A stretch of DNA of 36,272 nt from Campylobacteraceae bacterium (lineage in GTDB: Bacteria; Campylobacterota; Campylobacteria; Campylobacterales; Sulfurovaceae): contig JALWNT010000093.1 of assembly GCA_027080995.1 (NCBI GenBank), positions 1 to 36,272 on the forward strand, in the 5' to 3' direction. Shown here piece after piece: positions 17,638 through 24,754 of the stretch. The notes beneath the pieces were generated by a model. It did no database searches. It was given only the letters and a program-made list of their open reading frames with translations, and was not told where the DNA came from. Every line of letters starts with the position of its first letter. Position 1 is the stretch's first letter. The position numbers were made by a program, and so were the translations under genes.

Positions 17638-18051
17638 ATGAAAAGAATTAAAAGTTTTAAGAAGTATTTGGCAATTTCCTCTCTCTGTATTGCTTGCATG
17701 AGTTCACTCTCAGCCAACAACAGTTTCGCAAGTGAAGCGAGTCATGTGGGCGGTGGTATGCTCATCGCAGGGATGACAACCGGCATCGTCGATCGATACT
17801 TTCCGCAATACCGAGAAGAGCGAGCCTGGATAGGATTTTGGACCAATGCCGCTATCGCCGCCGTACTTTTCGGTATCGAGACCACACAGGACCGTGACGA
17901 TGTCTCCGGAGAGCTTCTGGATCTGGGCTGCAATCTCGTCGGCGGTGCGATCGGCGCCTATACAACCGACAGATTTTTCCTCGCTCCCGTCGTTCACAAA
18001 GCTCCCGACGGCAGCCACGACTTCGGTATCAAAGCTATCCATAGATTTTGA
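17638..18051 (+). CDS. Small exported/membrane protein of unknown function
   Basis: A 137-residue protein. The start MKRIKSFKKYLAISSL is chosen over an upstream TTG because GGAG is seven bases before this ATG. Residues 1-33 form a probable signal peptide. GGGMLIAGMTTGIVDRYFP, WIGFWTNAAIAAVLFGIE and LGCNLVGGAIGAYTTDRFFL are glycine-rich hydrophobic stretches, probably three membrane segments, with GxxxG-like spacing. I do not recognise a named family, although the layout resembles small glycine-zipper-like envelope proteins. It stands alone with its own TATAAT box. Confidence 0.65.
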   Translation: MKRIKSFKKYLAISSLCIACMSSLSANNSFASEASHVGGGMLIAGMTTGIVDRYFPQYREERAWIGFWTNAAIAAVLFGIETTQDRDDVSGELLDLGCNLVGGAIGAYTTDRFFLAPVVHKAPDGSHDFGIKAIHRF

Positions 18052-18160
18052 CAACTCTCTTCGCTTTTTGGGAGTTTTTATCTTTTCGACAAACTATTAA
18101 CGATATCGTCACTCTATTTTTGTTATATTTCTCATTCCAATCCATTATAAAGGAGTCGGT

Positions 18161-18367
18161 ATGGCTATCGACGCAAAAAAATTGAGAAAATTCTGTCGTC
18201 CTTTTCGGATCGTTCTCGGACTCGTGCTTATAGGACTGGGGGTCTATACGGGAATCCGCTGGTTCTATCTCGGCGTGATTCCTCTGATCGCCGGTCTGGT
18301 CGGTTTCTGTCCTGCTTGCGCCATTACGGGACAGTGTACTATCTTCGGTAAGGATAAAACGGAGTGA
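18161..18367 (+). CDS. DUF2892 (YgaP-type transmembrane domain) protein
   Basis: A 68-residue inner-membrane protein. Two hydrophobic segments (~17-33 and ~36-52) flank a short turn, and the C-terminal half reads IAGLVGFCPACAITG, typical of the DUF2892 domain found alone or fused to rhodanese in YgaP. The cysteines in CPAC and the following Cys are conserved in the family. AAGGAG lies five bases before the ATG. The next gene starts at GTG overlapping its TGA, so the two are cotranslated, which ties this membrane protein to the haem-binding protein. Confidence 0.8.
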   Translation: MAIDAKKLRKFCRPFRIVLGLVLIGLGVYTGIRWFYLGVIPLIAGLVGFCPACAITGQCTIFGKDKTE

Positions 18368-18807
18368 AAACGCTCAAAGTCATGCTCGCGTGGCTTGCGG
18401 CCGGGCTCCTGCTGATCCAATTCATCCGCATCAACGTCCCTCCCGCTCCCAAAGCGAAGCCCGATGACGAAATTCAGGCTCCCCCGAAAATCATGGCGGT
18501 TTTGAAGCGCTCCTGTTACGACTGTCACTCCAATCATACGAAATGGCCCTGGTACAGTCACGTCGCTCCAATCTCTTACGAAGTGAGGATGCATGTCAAA
18601 GAGGGGAGGAAATGGCTCAACTTTTCGATATGGAATCAGTATGATGAGACGAAAAAGCAGAAGCTCTACCGTAGCATCGTCAAGGCGATCGATTGGAAAA
18701 TGCCTCCGCCGGATTATATGTGGATCCACAAAAACGCCCGATTGAGCCCGGAAGATCGGAAGATGATCAAAGCCTGGGCCCAATCCCACATCCGCTCGAC
18801 GGAATGA
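18364..18807 (+). CDS. Membrane-anchored c-type haem-binding domain protein
   Basis: A 147-residue protein with an N-terminal membrane anchor or signal (residues 5-22) and a single CYDCH site (Cys-51, Cys-54, His-55) for covalent haem. The context SCYDCHSNHTKWPWYSHVAP and the later PPDYMWIHKNARLSPEDR match the haem_bd family, in which a Met supplies the other axial ligand (a likely one is in KMPPP). It should reside in the periplasm. The GTG start overlaps the DUF2892 stop (GTGA). The electron partner is unknown; it may serve respiratory or redox-sensing roles. Confidence 0.85.
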   Translation: MKTLKVMLAWLAAGLLLIQFIRINVPPAPKAKPDDEIQAPPKIMAVLKRSCYDCHSNHTKWPWYSHVAPISYEVRMHVKEGRKWLNFSIWNQYDETKKQKLYRSIVKAIDWKMPPPDYMWIHKNARLSPEDRKMIKAWAQSHIRSTE

Positions 18808-18838
18808 CGCGATACCGCATAAAACCCCGGGAAGTTTC

Positions 18839-19693
18839 GTGACGGAGATCAAGTTTCTGCTGTTGAGCGGTTTTTTTCTCTACCTTGGGGCGTTTTTTTA
18901 CCTGTACATGATCCAGCGCTCCCTTCTTTATCACCCCTCTCATCTCACACCGAGGAAAGAGGGATTTTTTATCGACTTGAAGAATGCGCGGATCTGGGTT
19001 GAACGCATTGAGAGTGATACCAAGAAGGCGATACTCTATTTCCCCGGCAATACGGAAGACTACTGGATAGATCCGTGGAAGCTTGCGAAGATGTTTCCCG
19101 GGTTTACGATCTATTTTTTGCATTATCCGGGATACGGAGCCAGTACAGGAAAGCCTTCTCAAAAAGCGATCTACGAAGCCGCTTTGGCCCTTTATGATCG
19201 GGTGCATTCCGACCATCATCATCTCGTCTCTTTCGGGCGCAGTCTGGGAACCTCTCCGGCACTCTGGCTTGCAGCAAATCGTCCGGTGGATGCTCTGATT
19301 CTGACGACCCCCTTTGACAGCATCCTTCATCTCGGACAGCGGCGGTATCCCCTCTTCCCGATTTCACTTCTTCTGAAAGACCCATACGAGAGTATCCGGT
19401 ACGCTCCACAGGTCTTCTGCCCCACACTGATCCTCCTAGCCGAGAATGATCAGGTCGTTCCACGTTCCAGCAGTGAAAAGCTGATCGCCGCTTTTCCCCG
19501 AAGAGTCCCGGAACGGGTGACTCTCTCCGGCAGCGATCATACCGACATCATCGATCATCCGGATTACGCCTCCGTGATTCGCAACTTTCTTGCGCGGGTT
19601 CTTTCCGAAGACTCTGCACCGATTCATTCCCGGGCATCGGCCAGCGTAAGGGCAAAAAGCACCTCCACTCCCGAATTATTGAGCACACTATAG
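18839..19693 (+). CDS. Membrane-anchored alpha/beta hydrolase (Bem46/ABHD17-like)
   Basis: A 284-residue alpha/beta hydrolase. Residues 6-24 form an N-terminal membrane segment. The fold is shown by ILYFPGN (oxyanion region, ~65-71), the strand HYPGYGASTGKP, the nucleophile elbow FGRSLG (Ser-135), the acid in LAENDQVVP and the His in SGSDHTD. Length and layout match Bem46-like serine hydrolases whose substrates are mostly unknown. The GTG start at 18839 follows GGGAAG and is 31 bases after the haem-binding gene, so it probably belongs to the same unit. Its last 70 bases overlap the 3' end of comF on the other strand. Confidence 0.82.
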   Translation: MTEIKFLLLSGFFLYLGAFFYLYMIQRSLLYHPSHLTPRKEGFFIDLKNARIWVERIESDTKKAILYFPGNTEDYWIDPWKLAKMFPGFTIYFLHYPGYGASTGKPSQKAIYEAALALYDRVHSDHHHLVSFGRSLGTSPALWLAANRPVDALILTTPFDSILHLGQRRYPLFPISLLLKDPYESIRYAPQVFCPTLILLAENDQVVPRSSSEKLIAAFPRRVPERVTLSGSDHTDIIDHPDYASVIRNFLARVLSEDSAPIHSRASASVRAKSTSTPELLSTL

Positions 19694-20199
19694 GCCTCCC
19701 GAAGCGTTGTTCCCGTGGTGACAATATCGTCGATCAGAACCGCCCGGATACCGGAAGGACCCCGATAGTGAAAATTCCGCGGATGTGCCAGACGATAGCG
19801 AAGAGTCTTTCCGGCATAATTGACCCGGTTTTTCGCCACAAGCGCCGCAGAGAGGTTCGGCATCTTCCCGACCCTTCCGTAACGGGTCAATACCGCGGTG
19901 TGCGCGTATCCCGATGCAGGAAATTCATCGATACCGATCAACCAGACCTGCTCATCAAGCCCCTCGGCAAACGCTTCAAGGAAGGGAGCGATTTGTCGCT
20001 TGGCGAAATAGCGATAGATTCGGTAGCCCGCAGGACCGTGTTTTCGTAAAAGAAGCGGAGCGATTGTGCGATAAGGGAAAAGACTGATCACATCCAACGT
20101 CCCCACCTTGCGTGTCGAAACCGTCGGCTTCATAAGTTGCGTATGGCAGCGCTCGCAAATCACTTTCCCGGAAAACTTCCGGCAACTCAGACAACGCAT
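19624..20199 (-). CDS. comF: ComF family phosphoribosyltransferase-like protein
   Basis: A 191-residue ComF-like protein. The N-terminal MRCLSCRKFSGKVICERC is the four-cysteine zinc motif. The C-terminal phosphoribosyltransferase fold has the PRPP-binding loop VLIDDIVTTGTT (~151-162). ComF proteins are required for DNA uptake in competent bacteria; the biochemical step is not settled. The length is slightly short but normal for Campylobacterota. The 3' end overlaps the hydrolase gene by 70 bases tail to tail. It is divergent from the NifU-like gene. Confidence 0.87.
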   Translation of the reverse strand: MRCLSCRKFSGKVICERCHTQLMKPTVSTRKVGTLDVISLFPYRTIAPLLLRKHGPAGYRIYRYFAKRQIAPFLEAFAEGLDEQVWLIGIDEFPASGYAHTAVLTRYGRVGKMPNLSAALVAKNRVNYAGKTLRYRLAHPRNFHYRGPSGIRAVLIDDIVTTGTTLREAYSVLNNSGVEVLFALTLADARE

Positions 20200-20231
20200 T
20201 TACTCTTTATCTCCCATTAAGTCTCTTTGGA

Positions 20232-20237
20232 TATATT
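20232..20237 (+). promoter_or_regulatory. Possible promoter for the NifU-like gene
   Basis: TATATT lies about 36 bases before the NifU-like ATG in the 73-base divergent gap with comF. No -35 is clear. Confidence 0.3.
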
Positions 20238-20272
20238 CGCCCTCATTTCAACGAGTGAAGGAGCACAAACAG

Positions 20273-20560
20273 ATGATGCCTTTTAGCGATGAAGATCTCT
20301 GTATCGCCATCAAAAATTTTTTACCGGGTATCGAAGCCTACGTCAAATCCCATGAGGGGACGATGGGCTTCCTCGGCGTCAAAGACGGAACCGCCTACGT
20401 AGAACTGGGTGGAACCTGCAACGGATGTTCAATGAGTGTCATGACCACCAAAATGGTCATCCAGAAAAAACTGCGTGAATTGATCCATCCCGAGCTCAAC
20501 GTCGAGAGCGTCTTCCCCGACCAGCACGATCAACTCCCCTCCGATCTCGTCACCTGCTGA
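20273..20560 (+). CDS. NifU-like C-terminal domain iron-sulfur protein
   Basis: A 95-residue protein made only of the NifU C-terminal (Nfu) domain. The key motif GGTCNGCSMSVMT has Cys-49 and Cys-52 in the CxxC arrangement used to bind a bridging Fe-S cluster. Such proteins carry or deliver Fe-S clusters to apoproteins in the cytoplasm. The ATG at 20273 is chosen over a second ATG one codon on because AAGGAG lies nine bases upstream. Its last 31 bases overlap the 3' end of the convergent MGMT-type gene. Confidence 0.88.
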   Translation: MMPFSDEDLCIAIKNFLPGIEAYVKSHEGTMGFLGVKDGTAYVELGGTCNGCSMSVMTTKMVIQKKLRELIHPELNVESVFPDQHDQLPSDLVTC

Positions 20561-20871
20561 TCCTCGAATCGGTAAAGAAGCGAATCAAACGATACGATCC
20601 GTCCCTCGCGGACATGAACCCCCTCTTTGTTCAGAAGTGCAATTTTCCTCGCCACTCCTCCCTCCCCGCTGTAACGGCCTATCCGTCCGTCGGTGCGGAC
20701 GACCCGATGGCAGGGAACCTGCGGAGCGTAAGGGTTTTTGCCTACCGCCGTACCGACGGCACGGACCGCTTTTGTCCCAAGATATTTTGCGATTTCTCCG
20801 TAGCTCGTCACCCGTCCCTCCGGGATCAACCGAAGCGCCTCCCAGACCCGTCGCTGAAAATCCGTAGCCAT
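20530..20871 (-). CDS. MGMT-family methyltransferase domain protein (single-domain)
   Basis: A 113-residue protein consisting only of the C-terminal DNA-binding and active-site domain of O6-alkylguanine-DNA alkyltransferase. FQRRVWEALRLIPEGRVTSY is the family's helix-turn-helix start. VPCHRVVR holds the acceptor cysteine Cys-54, so it is not an alkyltransferase-like protein in which Cys is replaced by Trp. The N-terminal domain of Ogt/Ada is absent, as in many short Campylobacterota homologues. It lies 13 bases after the CAP gene on the same strand. Confidence 0.88.
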   Translation of the reverse strand: MATDFQRRVWEALRLIPEGRVTSYGEIAKYLGTKAVRAVGTAVGKNPYAPQVPCHRVVRTDGRIGRYSGEGGVARKIALLNKEGVHVREGRIVSFDSLLYRFEDQQVTRSEGS

Positions 20872-20884
20872 CCTTCTCCCTCTA

Positions 20885-21811
20885 CTACTTCGATCCGGTA
20901 CGAAAATGCCAACTTTTGGCCAGCGGGCGGCCGTCCGCTTCGGCCTGCAGTTCCACTCGATATTCTGTATGAGCCTTCAACGCCTTAAGCGGTACCAGGA
21001 TGAAAGTCCCCGCCGACAACTTTCGGTGGGGATCTTTTTTCGCGGAAAGCAATCGCGCCGCAATCCGTCCTCCTGCAGCATCGTAAAGACGAAAGCGCTC
21101 CACACGGACCTTGCGATAAAACGCGGGGTTGAACGCTGCACTGATCGGAAAGCCCGCTCCGTAGAGATCGGACAACGGATCGGGGGTCTCTCGAATATAA
21201 CGCAAGGGAGTGTTCATCATTCCCGGATAGGGATAGACAATCAGCGAAGCGCTCCGTCGTTCGATGCTGCGCAGAGCCTGAAAGAACTCTTTCGCATCGA
21301 TGCGCCGTCGCTTTTGGCTACAAAGCCCCGTCAAATAGCGTCTGGAAGCCGGCTTTTTCGGACGAAGGCAGAGCGCCGCAACCGTGGAAGGAGCCATATC
21401 ATAGACGTAAATTCTTCCCCTGCGGTTTCCATACTCGGAACTCCCCATCGTATCGATACGAAAGTCAAGAAACGCAAGACGATGATAGACCGTCGACATC
21501 AACACTCTCACCGATTCCCGATAATTCCGGTCACCGTAGGAGATATTTTCCACTCCGGCACGGGTGGGATAGCCTGCTTTGACAAAACGCTCGAAAGGCG
21601 TTCGACCGCTGAAGTAGGGATTGCCCGGATGCTCCATGTGTCCCTTGGCCCGCAGACGCCCCAGATATTTGGCATGTCGATAAGCCGCTTTTGCCAGACG
21701 CGCATCGTTTTTCAATGGGACCATTCCGCTGGCTTGGCGTATCCTATTGACCTCAGCCGCCCCTTCGCGGTCCATGGCTTGAAGGGTGGATCCAAGACAG
21801 AGCAGGAGCAT
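20885..21811 (-). CDS. Secreted CAP (SCP/PR-1-like) domain protein
   Basis: A 308-residue exported protein. Residues ~20-165 are a CAP domain: AEVNRIRQASG, RHAKYLGR, GHMEHPGNP, GVENISYGD and YHRLAFLDFRIDTMG carry the His/Glu/His groups of the cavity. Residues ~190-308 are a separate beta-rich region ending TEYRVELQAEADGRPLAKSW, perhaps an Ig-like domain. The start is uncertain. ATG 21811 gives MLLLCLGSTLQA, a signal peptide without its basic end; the codons just upstream (GRKWLQVF) would complete it, but no ATG, GTG or TTG is there. A longer start at the ATG near 21975 is possible but would bury the signal. CAP roles in bacteria are mostly unknown. Confidence 0.78.
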   Translation of the reverse strand: MLLLCLGSTLQAMDREGAAEVNRIRQASGMVPLKNDARLAKAAYRHAKYLGRLRAKGHMEHPGNPYFSGRTPFERFVKAGYPTRAGVENISYGDRNYRESVRVLMSTVYHRLAFLDFRIDTMGSSEYGNRRGRIYVYDMAPSTVAALCLRPKKPASRRYLTGLCSQKRRRIDAKEFFQALRSIERRSASLIVYPYPGMMNTPLRYIRETPDPLSDLYGAGFPISAAFNPAFYRKVRVERFRLYDAAGGRIAARLLSAKKDPHRKLSAGTFILVPLKALKAHTEYRVELQAEADGRPLAKSWHFRTGSK

Positions 21812-21985
21812 AAAAACCTGTAGCCATTTTCGTCCCCCTTTCGGATTCCCTCCGGTGTACCCAGATTCCTTGCGGTCCCGCAGAGAGGATACAATACATT
21901 TCCGATTTTTTTGAATTGAACCCACTGAATAACGTTCGAGTGAAATCGGTTGTTTTTCAGAGGGCTCAATTCTCATTGATATCTC

Positions 21986-21991
21986 TACAAT
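21986..21991 (+). promoter_or_regulatory. Possible promoter for the small lipoprotein gene
   Basis: TACAAT lies about 30 bases before the ATG at 22022 and sits within a short inverted repeat CTCTA/TAGAG. No good -35 is visible. Confidence 0.3.
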
Positions 21992-22021
21992 GCTAGAGAA
22001 TCTATCAAAAAGGTTGAAACG

Positions 22022-22342
22022 ATGAAACGCTTGAACATTCTCTTCTTTCCGAACTACGCGATGCCGCTTCTGATCACATTGATCCTCCTGAGCGGATGTA
22101 CGGGCTCGACGGGATCTTTGTGCACTCCTACGGATCGGCGAAGCGGATCTTTTTGCTACGACGGAATCAATTTCGGCAAAAACGAAGATCCTCTCTTCCG
22201 CCGGGGAGTCAGGGACGGATGCGAAACCGCCAAAGGCTACTTCCGAAAAGCCTACTCTCTCTCCGCTTCCTCGGCAAGTTATCGTCGAGGCTGGGAAGCG
22301 GGACGCGCCCGCTGCCGTATGGCGACGCCGTCGCGACCGTGA
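22022..22342 (+). CDS. Small cysteine-containing lipoprotein
   Basis: A 106-residue predicted lipoprotein. The signal segment runs from MKRLNILFF to the lipobox LLSGC, so Cys-26 should be lipidated. The mature part has FRRGVRDGCETAKGYFRK and YRRGWEAGRARC, two matching F/Y-RRG-x-x-x-G-C/x blocks ending in cysteines, a pattern I associate with small uncharacterised lipoproteins of this phylum. AAAGG precedes the ATG. Function is unknown. It is convergent with queC, 26 bases away. Confidence 0.7.
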   Translation: MKRLNILFFPNYAMPLLITLILLSGCTGSTGSLCTPTDRRSGSFCYDGINFGKNEDPLFRRGVRDGCETAKGYFRKAYSLSASSASYRRGWEAGRARCRMATPSRP

Positions 22343-22368
22343 CGAATCCGCTTCTCTTTCGGGAATGC

Positions 22369-23034
22369 TCATGACCGATAGCGTATCGGATCCCTCTCAC
22401 CGGCATTTTCGAAACCGGCCAGACGGAGACGGCAACTGTCGCAAAGACCGCAAGCCTCTTCTTCCTCAAGATAACAGCTCCAAGTATGTGAAAGATCGAC
22501 TCCAAGCTCCAGCGCTTTACGAACGATCTCTGACTTTTTCAGATGCACCAACGGTGTGAGGATTTTGAGTCGGGTCTCGTCCCGTGTCCCCAGATCGATG
22601 GCCCGCTCCATCGCCCGGATATAATCCTCACGACAATCGGGATATCCGCTGCTGTCTTCCTCCACGACACCGATGACGATCGCCTCGGCTTGCTCCTTCT
22701 CTCCCACCGCTGCGGCGATGGATAGAAAGATGCCGTTTCGAAAGGGGACGTAGGTGATCGGCACCCCCTCTTCGATCCCACCGGTAGGAACGTCGAGTGT
22801 TTCATCCGTCAGTGCCGAAGCTCCTATGGTTTTAAAAAAAGGCAGATCGATCTCATAGCGTTCTATGACCTTCAAATCTTCCGCAAGTTTTCGGAAACAC
22901 TCCCTCTCTTTTCGCTCCGTCCTCTGTCCGTAGTTGAAATGAACTGCAACGATCTCGTATCCTTGCGCTTTTGCGATCGCAGCACTCACCGCACTGTCCA
23001 TCCCGCCTGAAATAATACATACCGCTTTTTTCAT
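22369..23034 (-). CDS. queC: 7-cyano-7-deazaguanine synthase QueC
   Basis: A 221-residue QueC, which makes preQ0 from 7-carboxy-7-deazaguanine with ATP and ammonia in queuosine synthesis. SGGMDS (9-14) is the PP-loop. VPFRNGIFLSIAAA and GVVEEDSSGYPDCR are family blocks, and the C-terminal CYLEEEEACGLCDSCRLR supplies the four zinc cysteines. The ATG at 23034 is chosen because GAAGGGA is ideally placed. It is divergent from ybeY; other que genes are outside the window. Confidence 0.96.
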   Translation of the reverse strand: MKKAVCIISGGMDSAVSAAIAKAQGYEIVAVHFNYGQRTERKERECFRKLAEDLKVIERYEIDLPFFKTIGASALTDETLDVPTGGIEEGVPITYVPFRNGIFLSIAAAVGEKEQAEAIVIGVVEEDSSGYPDCREDYIRAMERAIDLGTRDETRLKILTPLVHLKKSEIVRKALELGVDLSHTWSCYLEEEEACGLCDSCRLRLAGFENAGERDPIRYRS

Positions 23035-23105
23035 TGATTTCCCTTCGGCCGGCATATCGTTATAAAAAGTCTCATTTTACTCCATTTTCGGTAAACTTCC
23101 TCCCC

Positions 23106-23528
23106 ATGATGAACCTGATCAATACAACGTCGATACCGATTGACGAAGCCCTGCTACAAAAAATTGTCGAAGCGATGAGTGAGCGGGAGGTTGAGGTACT
23201 TCTCTACGACGATGCCGCAATCCGGCAACTCAATCGGGAACACCGCGGAATCGACCGCCCCACCGACGTTCTGAGCTTCCCGCTCGATCAAAGCTTCGAT
23301 CAGACTCCTTTGGGGTCTGTTGTTCTCTCCGTCGACAGAGCGCGCGAAGTCGCCACGAGAGAAGGACACAGTATGAACGAAGAGCTTGCACTCTTACTTA
23401 TCCACGGAATGCTCCATCTTTTGGGATACGATCACGAAACGGATGACGGTACTATGCGTGCACAGGAAGCGCAGTGGATCCGCCGTTTCGATCTCCCCGA
23501 AAGCCTCATCGTCCGCACGGAAGGATAA
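23106..23528 (+). CDS. ybeY: Endoribonuclease YbeY (rRNA maturation factor)
   Basis: A 140-residue YbeY, a zinc-dependent single-strand RNase needed for 16S rRNA 3'-end maturation and ribosome quality control. The zinc site is intact: HGMLHLLGYDHE with the three histidines near 100, 104 and 110. RPTDVLSFPLD is the other family block. The ATG pair at 23106/23109 is preceded by no strong ribosome-binding site, so the start is somewhat uncertain, but length fits the family. The antiporter gene follows after four bases. Confidence 0.94.
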   Translation: MMNLINTTSIPIDEALLQKIVEAMSEREVEVLLYDDAAIRQLNREHRGIDRPTDVLSFPLDQSFDQTPLGSVVLSVDRAREVATREGHSMNEELALLLIHGMLHLLGYDHETDDGTMRAQEAQWIRRFDLPESLIVRTEG

Positions 23529-23532
23529 TGCG

Positions 23533-24480
23533 ATGGATTATCTGATTTTTGTCCTCTCACTTGCCGCTCTTATCTGGGGAGCCGACTTGCTCATCGCCCA
23601 GAGCGAAAAGATCGCGCTACGTTTCAATATTTCCGAATATGTCATTGGAGCCACGCTCATCGCACTGGGTACAAGTCTACCGGAGATGGCCGCCTCCGTC
23701 GCCGCCAGCTACAACGGCAAAGCCGAAATCGCTGTCTCCAACGTCATCGGCTCCAACATTCTCAACATCACTCTGGTCCTGGCAACAGTCTTCCTCCTGG
23801 CCAAAAAGATCAATCCTCACCGTGACTTTTTCGCCAAGGATAGCTCCTGGGCGCTCTTTCCGGTTCTTCTCTTTGGCGTGATGTCTCTCGAAAACAACTT
23901 CAGCCGCTTCGACGGAGTGTTACTCATCTTTCTGATGCTGGGTTATTTGATCTTTCTCAAGCAGAGCGGCAGCGACATTCTCGCCCTCGAAGATGAAGAG
24001 ATCGAGAAAGAAGAACATGCACCCTTCTCCTGGATGCATGTGAGTCTGCTCCTCGCAGTCGGCTTCGTCCTGGTGATCGTCGGAGCGGAGTTCACCGTCG
24101 AGAGTGCCTCCAGCATCGCCCGTTCTCTGGGGGTCAGCGAGTGGATCATCGGCATCGTGATGATCTCCATGGGTACGTCCATGCCCGAGCTCATCGTCTC
24201 GATCGTGGCCGCGACCAAAGGCAAGGCCGATATGGCCATCGGCAACATCATCGGATCCAACATGGCCAACATCACCGTCGTCCTCGGTAGTGCCGCCCTC
24301 GTGCGCGATCTCAAGCTCGATATGCACGCCTATCTCTTCGATATTGCAGTGCTTATCGCCGCGACGTTGATGCTCGTTTTCATCACCGCCAACCGGATGT
24401 ACTCCAAACCCGCCGGCATCAGCCTCCTCGTTTTGCTGGCACTTTTCCTCCACCACACCCTCGGCGCTCTCGCTCATTGA
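23533..24480 (+). CDS. Calcium/sodium antiporter (CaCA family, YrbG-like)
   Basis: A 315-residue inner-membrane exchanger with about ten membrane segments. The two alpha-repeats are diagnostic: GATLIALGTSLPEMAASVAA with SNVIGSNILNI in the first half, and GIVMISMGTSMPELIVSIVA with GNIIGSNMANI in the second. A charged cytoplasmic loop (LEDEEIEKEEH) lies between the halves. Members usually exchange Ca2+ for Na+ or H+. The ATG at 23533 follows AGGA by seven bases and starts four bases after the ybeY stop, so the two are likely cotranscribed. Confidence 0.93.
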   Translation: MDYLIFVLSLAALIWGADLLIAQSEKIALRFNISEYVIGATLIALGTSLPEMAASVAASYNGKAEIAVSNVIGSNILNITLVLATVFLLAKKINPHRDFFAKDSSWALFPVLLFGVMSLENNFSRFDGVLLIFLMLGYLIFLKQSGSDILALEDEEIEKEEHAPFSWMHVSLLLAVGFVLVIVGAEFTVESASSIARSLGVSEWIIGIVMISMGTSMPELIVSIVAATKGKADMAIGNIIGSNMANITVVLGSAALVRDLKLDMHAYLFDIAVLIAATLMLVFITANRMYSKPAGISLLVLLALFLHHTLGALAH

Positions 24481-24754
24481 ACCACCGGATATCGATCTAA
24501 ATATCACGCTCTTATCCGGCCATCTCCTTGTAAGCAGGCCCATGCACACAATAAGTGCAATTATTAACCCAAACAATGCATTAGCCAGCACGCCATCTGC
24601 ATCGATCATCGATCGTTTGGGTTTAATCATGCCACAATCACCTTCAGAAAACTCCCCAAGTTCACTGCTGTGAAGGTATCACTGCGATGCAGTATCTCCC
24701 AGAGGAAAGGAGGATATTTTGCCGCACCCTGAAAAAGCAGGAGCGGAAAGAGCG
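24481..24754. other. Intergenic region between the antiporter and oadB, with inverted-repeat element
   Basis: 274 bases between two convergent genes. It contains a CCGGATA/TATCCGG inverted repeat (24485-24519), repeat element copy A (24563-24627), and on the oadB side a weak stem CCGC-CCTG/CAGG-GCGG near 24722-24747 without a T-run. None is a textbook terminator, though convergent transcription must stop here. Confidence 0.4.
24563..24627 (+). repeat. Inverted-repeat element, copy A (~65 bp)
   Basis: The ends are near-perfect inverted repeats: ATTAACCCAAAC at 24563-24574 and GTTTGGGTTTAAT at 24615-24627. The interior 24566-24611 is the reverse complement of 36068-36116, with about 44 of 48 bases identical by eye. 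It therefore looks like a short form of the larger copy at the right of the window. No coding capacity. Confidence 0.65.

Noticed and set aside
24563-24627. Repeat copy A as an integron attC site
   Set aside because: It has inverted ends, but they do not fit the RYYYAAC / GTTRRRY core boxes, and no integrase or cassette array is near.
23920-24630. Minus-strand frame starting in repeat copy A and running through the antiporter
   Set aside because: It is antisense to the antiporter. Its first residues resemble those encoded by copy B only because the repeat DNA is shared.
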